Shown here in pieces: positions 36,601 to 43,990 of a DNA stretch of 60,656 nt. A program made the translations under genes and the position numbers. The stretch's first letter is position 1. Each line of letters starts with the position of its first letter. The DNA is taken from positions 1-60,656 of the forward strand of contig JACQFQ010000075.1 of NCBI GenBank assembly GCA_016199985.1, given 5' to 3'. A model generated the notes under the pieces. The model searched no databases and was not told where the DNA came from. It saw only the letters and a list, made by a program, of their open reading frames with translations. This stretch comes from Verrucomicrobiota bacterium (GTDB lineage: Bacteria > Verrucomicrobiota > Verrucomicrobiia > Limisphaerales > UBA11320).

Positions 36601-37152
36601 GCGAGCCACTTGAGCTGTCAGTCCGACGCCGACGCGCCGCAGGTCGGCGTGCGGATCGGCGCCATGCCGCTCAGCGCGGACGCGAGCTGTGGGAATGGAC
36701 GCCCGGGCCCCGTGATTCTCGCGAAGGCCCCGGCGACCGATGTGGGCCTTTACGACCCCAACCGGTGGGTGTTCACGGACTCAGCGAGCTCTCCGCCGAG
36801 AACGAACGTCACCCTGCTCCCCGCCATTCTCTATCGCGAACAAATCCCCAACGCCGCCTTTCCTCGAGTGAAGGGAGACCTGGCGCAGGTCAGCCCGCTC
36901 GTTCAGAAAATCGCGTGGAACCCCATCCCTTTCGCGCGCGACGCCTCCATCGCATCGCTCGTGGATCCTTTCATTGGCGTGAAGGCGAATCCCAATTTCG
37001 GACTGTTTAACCTCCCCTCCGCGCTCGAGCTCTTCATTCTCGACACCCATCCACTGCTCAGCGGGGCGAAGTATCGTTACTGGCTCCTCCACTACGGCCC
37101 CAATGGCGAGCCCGAATCGACGATCCCGGCCGGGGAAATCCAAATCCCATGA
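33613..37152 (+). CDS. Cassette protein B2: exported Fn3-like protein, paralogue of B1
   Basis: About 1179 residues from the ATG at 33613, which overlaps the A2 stop by one base and starts a signal peptide (LALRLALSTLLIVLSLPGKA). The order matches B1: TAATTARDAQGQDIAYLVL, then TAQLLDLLARQHPAIGLAMG, Fn3-like repeats (YEIFRGLDLSELEA, YRIFRRVDAGPLELIAQG), SFLTGKVGGDFGEGP, YREQIPNAAFPRVKGDLAQV with SPLVQKIAW, and the end YRYWLLHYGPNGEPESTIP. SFLTGxVGGDF and SPLVxxIAW are nearly identical in the two copies, which suggests contact surfaces under constraint. No catalytic site seen. The TGA overlaps the C2 ATG. Confidence 0.75.
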   Translation: MKSQTPVHAPRLALRLALSTLLIVLSLPGKAASPDLLLTAATTARDAQGQDIAYLVLTPPSPDFLRGHVLAVYSKVGAPDSLSPFVQRALLPPPAQPASLDAILSEAAKMNVDLSPLPEALAGLGAPAGQPLAQQLATILGKAASQPQTAQLLDLLARQHPAIGLAMGRAWSGAIVAGTTTFEIREAHPITRIDLGVVARLTVVAGFHPPLPSPGGPVQVHDLTPTGDQRIKLRWAASPELRRRSPLQQGFNLWRLPKALAQTRGWLAQAPSVDALIAGSQRVNSGAIQPAMNLSEVEAQDLSSPVYLYADDNGRAQDPARAFADGAEFAYFVTARDILGRDGLPSPAGLATACRTLGPAIPSGLKVSNQHAFTDKEAGDDSQWLRVEWIPNPGGQRAVPTRYEIFRGLDLSELEAADGPPLAHRVASVPHAATGSLSYDDRSLAPKENFYGRTFWYAGRAVYEGPCGAIYSPLSPPIFGSLRKATAPPAPSGSVEGNCPFPMAAWSVNRLSDAESVANDGQVHFRAECHRRGPGVLWAEFSVFLPRSKREIRLDRVFFPADLDVVSAVYTLSPQEADTPFQLSCAVASAEGAASNAADRPVASILRPPAGRLTIDRFEAAELTTWDLRPDDPLTAPLLSGQVCFSPVSARDDGAVLIQSPQLGNGLAVLFAVEQGHSPRALGTFRADAGSIALTDAEVNARNADNLPWQYCGYLVSPNLAGLSDCPHLARADGGSRVHHPHVRVRLTPDARQYRIFRRVDAGPLELIAQGRVDGSQTPSITRDDDAQPPRGAQICYYAQLLDANGNVSPMSLLGCLTHTADLPTPVLASPETDGDYADPRVKLQWFCDPAGVERFEVFLVSVAGKVDLDQLLVETSGTLIPWPPAPSSIFNARALHTVKDVKSGDSSSAAAEQSFLTGKVGGDFGEGPQFTLNLRIQPTKTYDVWVKAVGPTGRRGGQSYKQRFVWRPPPPPRSKAPWPARPLPPRVEFHPGIAAASHLSCQSDADAPQVGVRIGAMPLSADASCGNGRPGPVILAKAPATDVGLYDPNRWVFTDSASSPPRTNVTLLPAILYREQIPNAAFPRVKGDLAQVSPLVQKIAWNPIPFARDASIASLVDPFIGVKANPNFGLFNLPSALELFILDTHPLLSGAKYRYWLLHYGPNGEPESTIPAGEIQIP

Positions 37153-37916
37153 GAACGCGTTTTTCCCTCTCGCATGGCGTCGCGCTCGCAGGCCTGCTGG
37201 CGTCCCCGGCCGCCACGGCCACGGCGGCGCAATCCGTCCCGGCGCCCCAGGGGAACGTTCTCGTTTTCGACGCCGACCCGTTTGTCGTCGAGGATGCCCA
37301 TCTCGTGGCGGGCTTCGCGGCGGGCGAGTGGAGCTCGCAGCCCGTCGGACTGCCCGGGAGCCTGCGAGCGACCATTGAGCGCTTCGACATTCTGCGCGGG
37401 CTGAGTTCGCCCTCGGTTCAAGCCTTCGCCCCCATCCCCGCGGGCGGGAGCTTCGCGCTGGCGAACCAGGTCAGCGCGGACATCGCCGTTTTCAACTACT
37501 CCGGCAGCGCGTTCACCCTGCTCATGGACGCGAACGGCAATGGTTTGGACGATCGCTGGGAGGCGCGCTTCGGCCTCCATGATCCGAACGGCGACGCGGA
37601 TGGCGATGGGTTCACCAACAAGCAGGAGCACGACGCAGGGACGGATCCGCTGGATCCCGGCAGCAAGCCGTCGGGCGGCGGGGAGGCGCCGATCCTGCGG
37701 GTGGAGGTTCTCAACGCGGGGCCCGACGGCGCCCTGGCGCTTGTGTTCCGCTGGCCTGCCAGCGCGACGGGCGTTGTCCTGGAGCGAAGCGACGCTCTCG
37801 GGCTGGGCTGGCAGCAGGAGCCCCCTGCCCTGATCGTTGAGAACGGACTCCGGGTTTTCCGGGTCGAGCCCGGACGTGATATCGCGGCGCGATTCTGGCG
37901 TTTGCGAAAACAGTAG
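37149..37916 (+). CDS. Cassette protein C2: short Asp-rich repeat protein
   Basis: A 255-residue protein starting at the ATG that overlaps the B2 stop (ATGA), with signal sequence VALAGLLASPAATATAAQ. The middle holds the Asp-rich segment DANGNGLDDRWEARFGLHDP and DGDGFTNKQEHDAGTDPLDP, closely matching C1 and expected to bind calcium. The terminal beta module ends FWRLRKQ. The roughly 450-residue FG-GAP-like region of C1 is missing. In its place is a short segment of about 130 residues (VFDADPFVVEDAHLVAGFAA onward). So the C partner differs most between cassettes and may set specificity. Confidence 0.75.
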   Translation: MRTRFSLSHGVALAGLLASPAATATAAQSVPAPQGNVLVFDADPFVVEDAHLVAGFAAGEWSSQPVGLPGSLRATIERFDILRGLSSPSVQAFAPIPAGGSFALANQVSADIAVFNYSGSAFTLLMDANGNGLDDRWEARFGLHDPNGDADGDGFTNKQEHDAGTDPLDPGSKPSGGGEAPILRVEVLNAGPDGALALVFRWPASATGVVLERSDALGLGWQQEPPALIVENGLRVFRVEPGRDIAARFWRLRKQ

Positions 37917-37961
37917 CGCGCCGATCGAATGACACGCGAACTCTGGCCTCACGGGCCAAAG

Positions 37962-37980
37962 AAGCCTTCATCCAAGGCTT
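37962..37980. terminator. Hairpin between convergent C2 and yebB-like genes
   Basis: AAGCCTT (37962-37968) and AAGGCTT (37974-37980) form a perfect 7-bp stem with loop CATCC. A second small hairpin TGGCC/GGCCA lies just before it (37944-37958). Lying between the two stops, 8 bp from the yebB-like stop, it is a good bidirectional terminator candidate. Confidence 0.5.
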
Positions 37981-37987
37981 TGGCCGC

Positions 37988-38629
37988 TCAGCGCAAGCCC
38001 CGGTCCAAGCACTCGATCTCCTTGAGCGCGGCCTTCGTCGGCAGACCGTCCGGACCCGGTGTTGTGTGCTTCACGACGGGCTCCAGGAGTGGGCTTTCGA
38101 GGATGCTCGCAGGAGTGACGGTGCGGCGGTCCCAGGGGATGGATCCGAAGAAGAAGCAGCGCCAGAACCACAACCGGGCGTCATCGCTGCGGTCCACAAG
38201 CTCCCGGAAAGTCTCCACCCGCCCGATCTCGACGCCGAGCACCTCCCGGTAGATCTCATAGGCGAACTTGGAGCAAAACTCGCCCCGGGAGTCGAAATCG
38301 AACCCGAGCGAGTACCGCAGGCCCATCCGACGATCCGCCGCCTTCTTCAGCTCCGACGCCATCTCCTCGCTCACGCCTTCCCGCATCCGCTCAATCGCGA
38401 AAAGTCCGCTGGCCGAGCGCATGAGAAAGGAGGAAAGCGGGGTGTAGACCACTCGCGGGATGCGGCTCTCCGCCACGACCCAACGATCGATCTGATTCTT
38501 GAAAAGGACGCCGACATGGGATGTCCAGGTGCGGGTGAGGTGAGCCACCTGGCCGTATAGATAACTGCCGCTCCGGATGAAGACCAGATCTCCCGCTGAA
38601 AGCCTCTCGTTATCTAATTTGGAGATCAT
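37988..38629 (-). CDS. yebB: YebB-like permuted papain-fold hydrolase
   Basis: A 213-residue protein with strong resemblance to E. coli YebB of the circularly permuted NlpC/P60 (YiiX/YebB-like) group. The order of catalytic residues fits: His38 in TSHVGVLF, Glu54 in VVAESRIP, Cys119 in EFCSKFAYEIY. Other matching stretches are GDLVFIRSGSYLYGQV, RVETFRELVDRSDDAR and FFFGSIPWDRRTVTPASIL. There is no signal peptide, so it is predicted to be cytoplasmic. The family is thought to act on lipids or amides; substrate unknown. Transcribed convergently with C2 and divergently from the NHL gene. Confidence 0.85.
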   Translation of the reverse strand: MISKLDNERLSAGDLVFIRSGSYLYGQVAHLTRTWTSHVGVLFKNQIDRWVVAESRIPRVVYTPLSSFLMRSASGLFAIERMREGVSEEMASELKKAADRRMGLRYSLGFDFDSRGEFCSKFAYEIYREVLGVEIGRVETFRELVDRSDDARLWFWRCFFFGSIPWDRRTVTPASILESPLLEPVVKHTTPGPDGLPTKAALKEIECLDRGLR

Positions 38630-38682
38630 CGCCCTAACCGCCCTCAGTCCTCCTGAGACCGGCGATAGAAGTTATCACACGA

Positions 38683-38698
38683 CCTTGAGGACTCAAGG
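38683..38698. promoter_or_regulatory. Near-perfect palindrome between divergent genes
   Basis: CCTTGAG (38683-38689) and CTCAAGG (38692-38698) are perfect 7-bp arms separated by GA. It lies 54 bp upstream of the yebB-like start within the 254-bp region shared with the NHL gene. This is an operator-like arrangement, but no regulator is known. Confidence 0.35.
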
Positions 38699-38883
38699 GC
38701 GCCATTCATGTTTTGCGAATTTTTTCGCGCTTTTTTTTGAGACCGCTGATGGATGTCGCCTCGCGTCGGAAAACGTCGCCCGTCCACCCTTGCTTCAAAT
38801 CCCCGCTGGCGATCTTGTGAAACCCGATGCATATTTCCGACACGCGCATGTTCGTCTTCACCTGAAGTTCACTTGCCTCTGTT

Positions 38884-40173
38884 ATGGGTTTTCGATTCCC
38901 CGCACTATTCACTATCGGCTGTTTGGCCATAGCAGCCTCAACAATCGCTCAACCCATCATCCAGGCGGACCGCGCGCGCCATGAGGCGCGATTGACGGGC
39001 GGCGCCGACGGCGGGATCTTCACGCTGGAGCGAGCGGACCAGATCACGGGACCTTGGCTCCCTGTCCAAAACCAGTACATCACCGAGACCGCGACTGTTT
39101 TCCCTCTCCCCGACCTGGGAACCTCGGGCGTTGCTTTCCTGAGAGGCGTCTCGCGAGATTTGGGGACGGGAGGGGACGCTTTCCAGAACTTGATCGAAGC
39201 CTACGGAATCCTGGACACGGTGGCCGGCGCGGGAGGGGCGCCCTTCGATATCAACAAGTGGGATCCCGCGTTCGAAGGCGGTCCTGCCACGGATGCGCTG
39301 CTGTCCAACCCTCATTTCGCGATGGCGGACAAGGCGGGGAACATCTACATCGCCGACAAACAATCCCACGCCATCCGGAAAGTGTCCCCGGACGGCATCA
39401 TCACGACCGCGGCCGGAACCAGCGAGAAAGGAAACGGGACCGACAAGCCCACGCCCGCCACCGAAGTCGCTCTGAACCAGCCGAACGGGCTTTGGGTCAG
39501 AGGCGACGGCACTGTCTACATTCTAGACACAGGCAACGACAAGGTTCGCAGGCTCTCGCCGGATGGAACGTTGCGCACTCTGTTTTCCGTTTCCCAGGGC
39601 GTGTCGACAGGCCGCGGCATTTGGGTGAGGGACGACGAGGGCCTTGCGTATGTGGCCTGCGGAACAACGGTGAAAAAGTGGACTCCTTCGAAAAGCGCCC
39701 GCGACTTCTCAACGGGTTATGCCGAGCTCGGAAACCTCGTGGTGGATCCGGGCGGAAACCTGGTGGTCACCGATCGGAATGGCCACCGCGTGTACCGCGT
39801 GGATTCGACCGGCGCCCAAACGCCAATCGCTGGGAACGGCACGGGGTTCGGGGGAGGCGACGGCTATGACGCCCTGGAAACCGGGCTCCTGGAGGTCCGC
39901 GGGGTCTGGTTCCTCCCCAACGGATCCTACTTCCTGGCCACCCACCGAGGGAGCCAGGTGTGGTACGTGGACGTCGATGGAATCATCCACCTCTTTCTCC
40001 ATGGCTATCGGAGCGGATCCCGCCGGGGCGATGGGTCCTATTTCTACGCGCCCCAGGACGCCCGCGTCAGCGAGGTCCGGGCGATCACCATGGACTGGCA
40101 GGGTAACCTGCTGATCACGGAGAACGACGCGGGCTTTGTGCGCAAGGTGACCTTCCTGCCCTACATAGAGTAG
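38884..40173 (+). CDS. Exported NHL-repeat beta-propeller protein
   Basis: A 429-residue protein with signal peptide ALFTIGCLAIAASTIAQP. Residues about 25-90 form a short beta module (FTLERADQITGPWLPVQNQ to VAFLRGVS), the same kind found at the C-termini of other proteins here. Residues 110-429 carry NHL repeats: FAMADKAGNIYIADKQSHAI with RKVSPDG, LNQPNGLWVRGDGTVYILDT, LVVDPGGNLVVTDRNGHRVY, and ITMDWQGNLLITENDAGFVR. NHL propellers usually bind other proteins or carbohydrates; no enzyme motif is seen. Convergent with the serine hydrolase gene, only 15 bp apart. Confidence 0.85.
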   Translation: MGFRFPALFTIGCLAIAASTIAQPIIQADRARHEARLTGGADGGIFTLERADQITGPWLPVQNQYITETATVFPLPDLGTSGVAFLRGVSRDLGTGGDAFQNLIEAYGILDTVAGAGGAPFDINKWDPAFEGGPATDALLSNPHFAMADKAGNIYIADKQSHAIRKVSPDGIITTAAGTSEKGNGTDKPTPATEVALNQPNGLWVRGDGTVYILDTGNDKVRRLSPDGTLRTLFSVSQGVSTGRGIWVRDDEGLAYVACGTTVKKWTPSKSARDFSTGYAELGNLVVDPGGNLVVTDRNGHRVYRVDSTGAQTPIAGNGTGFGGGDGYDALETGLLEVRGVWFLPNGSYFLATHRGSQVWYVDVDGIIHLFLHGYRSGSRRGDGSYFYAPQDARVSEVRAITMDWQGNLLITENDAGFVRKVTFLPYIE

Positions 40174-40188
40174 AGTCCGAGCCCCCCA

Positions 40189-41682
40189 TCACTCGGCGAT
40201 CCCGATGATCTGAGGCTGTTTCGCAGGACCGAAGGCGACATTGTACTCCGCGTCGTACAGCGCCCGCTCGTTGGAAAACTTCAAGCTGGCGGTGACGGAG
40301 GACGGCCCCTCGTAAAAGCACAGTTTGAAGGTGAAGGTGTCGTCGGCGGTCCAAGCGCCGGAGGCCGCGACAGGCTGCTCGGTCAAGGGTCCATAGGCCA
40401 TCCGCCCCTTCTTCCATCCGCCAACCGCCGTGGACAGCCGATACTCGCCCCCGCGAGCGCGAAGCAGGAGCGTCGGCGCCGCTGAGCCACTGCACTCCAG
40501 GGCGATTGACTCCACCTTTTGATCATTCGCTGGGAAGACGAACCTCCTGCCAGACACCTTCTGCGCCTGCGAGCTCGTCGCGCTTCCCTGCGGGGCTCTC
40601 ACAGCGAGGCGCGCGAGGGAATCCTCGAGCTTCTTCCGAGCGGCGGGGTTTGAGGGAAGGGCCGATCTCTGCATGGCGGGAAGTAATTTGTCCCAGATCA
40701 GGTTCAACACCGCCTGCATGTCGCGCGTGCCGCTGGTGATGGCGACGACCGCGTCCTGATCGGGCATGACAACGCAGAACTGTCCGAAGGCCCCATCGCC
40801 CCGATAGGCCCCGTGTCGGCATCGCCAGAACTGATACCCATAGCCCTGGTCCCAGTCCCCGTTGGGGTTGCTCCCATTGGAGGTCTGACGGGACGTCGCC
40901 GCCTCGACCCACACGGCGGGCACCAACTGCTTGCCATGCCATTTCCCTTTCTGAAGAAACAGCTGCCCGAACTTCGCGATATCCTCAGTGCGGATGTTGA
41001 GTCCGTAGCCTCCGAGCGAGATCCCCTCCGGACTGACGCCCCACGTCGGGTGGTCGATGCCCAGCGGCTGGAAGAGGCGGGGCTGCAAGTAATCGAGCAC
41101 CGTCATCCCGGTCGCCTTCTGGACGATCGCCGATTGCATATAAGTGCCAGCGGTGTTGTAGAGAAAGTGGGCGCCGGGCTTATGCGGAACGGGGTGGGCC
41201 AGGAACAATTTCGTCCAGGAGACCGGATTCGTCTCGGCGAGGCGGACCTCCGTCTGATGTCCCGCCGACATGCAAAGCAGATCGCGCAGGCGCATGGATC
41301 TCAGATTGTTGGTCGGGGCAACGGACGCCTCCTCGGGGAAGAACTTCAGCACCGTGTCGTCGATGCTGAGCTTGCCCTCGGCCACCGCAAGGCCGACGGC
41401 GGTGGAAGTGAAGCTCTTGCTGAGGGAGTAGAGCACATGGGGCGTCTCCGCGGCGTAGGGCGTCCACCAACCCTCGGCGACAACGGCGCCATGCCGGACC
41501 AGCATGAAGCTATTCATGTCGCTGACCTCGCGATCCGCCGCCTGGATGAAGTCCAGGATGGCGGAGGACGAGATCCCCTGCGACTCCGGCGCGCTGCGAG
41601 GGAGCGCCGAGGACGATTTCTCGGCCGAATGGCCGACGGCTGCGAGGCAAACCAACGAGTAGATGAATATGAGCTTCTGCAT
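40189..41682 (-). CDS. Beta-lactamase-family (class C type) serine hydrolase
   Basis: A 497-residue protein from the ATG at 41682, chosen for its signal peptide QKLIFIYSLVCLAAVGHSA; the open frame runs on to 41814. The SxxK motif is Ser86-Leu-Ser-Lys89 in VLYSLSKSFTS, and FLYNTAGTYMQSAIV supplies the second Tyr element. WGVSPEGISLGGYGL and FGQLFLQKGKW are typical of the family. The C-terminal 130 residues form an extra beta-rich domain. Members include esterases, D-aminopeptidases and penicillin-binding-like enzymes; substrate not predictable, and resistance is not implied. Divergent from the alpha/beta hydrolase gene at 41837. Confidence 0.85.
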   Translation of the reverse strand: MQKLIFIYSLVCLAAVGHSAEKSSSALPRSAPESQGISSSAILDFIQAADREVSDMNSFMLVRHGAVVAEGWWTPYAAETPHVLYSLSKSFTSTAVGLAVAEGKLSIDDTVLKFFPEEASVAPTNNLRSMRLRDLLCMSAGHQTEVRLAETNPVSWTKLFLAHPVPHKPGAHFLYNTAGTYMQSAIVQKATGMTVLDYLQPRLFQPLGIDHPTWGVSPEGISLGGYGLNIRTEDIAKFGQLFLQKGKWHGKQLVPAVWVEAATSRQTSNGSNPNGDWDQGYGYQFWRCRHGAYRGDGAFGQFCVVMPDQDAVVAITSGTRDMQAVLNLIWDKLLPAMQRSALPSNPAARKKLEDSLARLAVRAPQGSATSSQAQKVSGRRFVFPANDQKVESIALECSGSAAPTLLLRARGGEYRLSTAVGGWKKGRMAYGPLTEQPVAASGAWTADDTFTFKLCFYEGPSSVTASLKFSNERALYDAEYNVAFGPAKQPQIIGIAE

Positions 41683-41836
41683 ACGCTGAGGAGCCAAAGG
41701 CGATGTGGAACGCGTGGGCCTCATACCGAACCCCGCCAATGAAGTCAACGCGACGGTTCCGCGCGATCGGGGTTGGCTTCTTTCACGGGCGAGTCCGTTA
41801 TAGCTTCGCGACAAGGGAGTGGTCTAGCCTCGCCCC

Positions 41837-42937
41837 GTGACGACCCGCCATCATTCCACAACGCGACTCATCGTCGCGGCGCTTGTCCTCGCCGCGACCG
41901 CGCAGTTCGCGGTCCCCGCCCCGGCTCTGGATGATCGAGCGATCACGCTCCGGACCGAGCGCGACATCGCCGTCCGACGACAGGAGCTCATCCGACATAT
42001 CTGGGGCCCGCAGGGGTTCCCGGAACGACGCTTGCCGAGCGTGGTGAAGCGGAATGTGCCGAGCCCTGTCAGGGGTCTCGATAAGCTCGCCCGCGTGGAT
42101 GAGCTGCGATTTGACCTGGCGCCGGGACTCGAGGGATTGGCGTATCACTTCATCCCCGCGTCCCCGAATCGCGAGCTCGTGATCCTGCATCACGGGCATG
42201 CGTGCTCTCTCGATGACAGCCCATCGCCCGCGGATCCCGGATACGGACTGCAGCACACCATCCGGGCTCTGCTGCTCAACGGGTACGGCGTGCTCGGGGT
42301 CTACATGCCGCGACAACGACCGGGAGATTGCGGCGGCTCCCATGAGGCCCTTTTCTCCATCCCCACCCAGGGGAGCGCGTTGAAGTATTTCCTCGAGCCT
42401 GTCGCCTTCAGCCTAAATCATCTCAAGTCGCGCTCCGGCGCCGCAGACCTCCCCAAATATCGCGCCTACCACATGGCCGGCCTCTCGGGCGGCGGGTGGA
42501 CCGCGACCGTCTACGCCGCGATCGATCCAACGATTCAATTGAGCTTCCCGATCGCCGGGTCGATCCCTCTGTATCTGCGCAGCGGCGGATCGATAGGAGA
42601 TCTGGAGCAGTTCGAGCCGTCTTTTTACCGCATCGCCGGCTATCCGGACCTGTACGTCCTGGGCGCCCACGGGCGCAATCGGGCGCAGGTTCAGATCCTG
42701 AATCGACGCGATGATTGCTGCTTCGGCGAAGCGGAGCATGATCCTCGAACAACCGGCCTTCCCTACGCGAACGCCATGCGCCTTTACGCCCAGCAGGTGA
42801 GCGAAGCGCTCAGCCGGATTGGAAGCGGAACGTTCCGCCTGGAGATTGACGACACCGCCCCGAGCCACTTGATCTCCGACCACGCCATCCAGGATATCCT
42901 GCTGCCGGAACTCCGAAGACACGCGCCTTCGCGCTGA
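41837..42937 (+). CDS. Exported alpha/beta hydrolase
   Basis: A 366-residue protein with a GTG start and signal peptide LIVAALVLAATAQFAVPAPA. The nucleophile elbow is GLSGGGW with Ser217, after the HHGHACSLDD oxyanion-type segment. The late YPDLYVLGAHG and APSHLISDHA segments supply the probable acid and His. It is the first gene of a plus-strand run: the esterase at 42947 starts 9 bp later, then the GH51-like and fusion genes. This suggests a role in removing ester groups during polysaccharide use. Substrate unknown. Confidence 0.75.
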   Translation: MTTRHHSTTRLIVAALVLAATAQFAVPAPALDDRAITLRTERDIAVRRQELIRHIWGPQGFPERRLPSVVKRNVPSPVRGLDKLARVDELRFDLAPGLEGLAYHFIPASPNRELVILHHGHACSLDDSPSPADPGYGLQHTIRALLLNGYGVLGVYMPRQRPGDCGGSHEALFSIPTQGSALKYFLEPVAFSLNHLKSRSGAADLPKYRAYHMAGLSGGGWTATVYAAIDPTIQLSFPIAGSIPLYLRSGGSIGDLEQFEPSFYRIAGYPDLYVLGAHGRNRAQVQILNRRDDCCFGEAEHDPRTTGLPYANAMRLYAQQVSEALSRIGSGTFRLEIDDTAPSHLISDHAIQDILLPELRRHAPSR

Positions 42938-42946
42938 CAACATCGC

Positions 42947-43930
42947 ATGACTCGCTCAAGACATAGCGTCGCGGCGGTGGGGACCGCTCGGCTGCTGTCG
43001 CTCCTTTTCGCCGCCAGCGGCCTCTTGCTGACGGCCGCGCTGAGGGCGGCCGAGGCGCCAACGGTCCTGCCGCTCTGGCCGGGGCCCGCGCCGGACGAGA
43101 GCGGCCCGATCCGGGAGGAGCGAACTCGCATGTCCCCGCGGCTCGATTCCAAGCAGGTTGAAGTCACGGAACCGACGCGGATGATCACAGACGTCTACAC
43201 TCCGACCCTCACGCTGCGTCGCGCGCCCAAGGACAAGGACTCCGGGGCCACGGTGGTGGTCTGTCCTGGAGGAGGCTACTGGAATCTATACTGGCAGCTG
43301 GAAGGCGAGGAGGTGGCCGATTGGTTGAATTCGATCGGGGTGAACGGGATTCTATTGAAATACCGCGTCCCGCGGCGGGCAGGCGAACCGGAGAGAGAGC
43401 CCGCTCGACGCCCCCTCCAGGACGCGCAACGAGCGATCCGCCTCATTCGGAGCAAAGCAGCCGGATGGGATATCGATCCTCAGCGACTTGGCATCATCGG
43501 ATTCTCGGCGGGCGGACATCTGGCCATCGCCGCCGCAACATCATTCGACAAGCGAACCTACGAGCCGGTGGACGACATCGACAAGCTGAGCTGCCGTCCC
43601 AACTTCGCGATTCTTGTCTACCCGGGCTACCTGAAAGCCAAGGACAAGGACGAGCTGCCGCCGGGATTAACCATCGCCTCCAACACGCCTCCCGTGTTTC
43701 TGGCGCATGGCGGGGAGGATCTGATCAGTAGTCCTGAGCAAAGCCTGTTCATGTATCTGGCGCTGAAACGGGCGGGGGCGTCCGCGGAGCTGCACATCTA
43801 CGCCGCCACGGCGCACGACTTCGGCGTCCGCGGCGCGGATCGACCCTATGCGCAATGGACTCAATCCTGCGCGGCATGGCTCAAAGACCAGGGCCTCTTG
43901 AAGCGAGCCGCTCCACGGACCCCCGAGTGA
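42947..43930 (+). CDS. Exported carbohydrate-esterase-like alpha/beta hydrolase
   Basis: A 327-residue protein with an N-terminal signal (LLSLLFAASGLLLTAALRAAE). It resembles acetyl-xylan-esterase-like BD-FAE enzymes: VVCPGGGYWNLYW forms the oxyanion region, GFSAGGHLAI carries nucleophile Ser187, HGGEDLISSPEQS the acid, and ATAHDFGVRG the His. It lies 9 bp after the previous hydrolase and 60 bp before the GH51-like gene, so it probably deacetylates a side-chain-bearing polysaccharide that the GH51-like enzyme also attacks. The exact ester is inference. Confidence 0.82.
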   Translation: MTRSRHSVAAVGTARLLSLLFAASGLLLTAALRAAEAPTVLPLWPGPAPDESGPIREERTRMSPRLDSKQVEVTEPTRMITDVYTPTLTLRRAPKDKDSGATVVVCPGGGYWNLYWQLEGEEVADWLNSIGVNGILLKYRVPRRAGEPEREPARRPLQDAQRAIRLIRSKAAGWDIDPQRLGIIGFSAGGHLAIAAATSFDKRTYEPVDDIDKLSCRPNFAILVYPGYLKAKDKDELPPGLTIASNTPPVFLAHGGEDLISSPEQSLFMYLALKRAGASAELHIYAATAHDFGVRGADRPYAQWTQSCAAWLKDQGLLKRAAPRTPE

Positions 43931-43990
43931 GCGGACGCCAGCCTCTTGAAAACCGTTGACCTCTGCGCGGGAAGCGAGGATCAATCCGAC

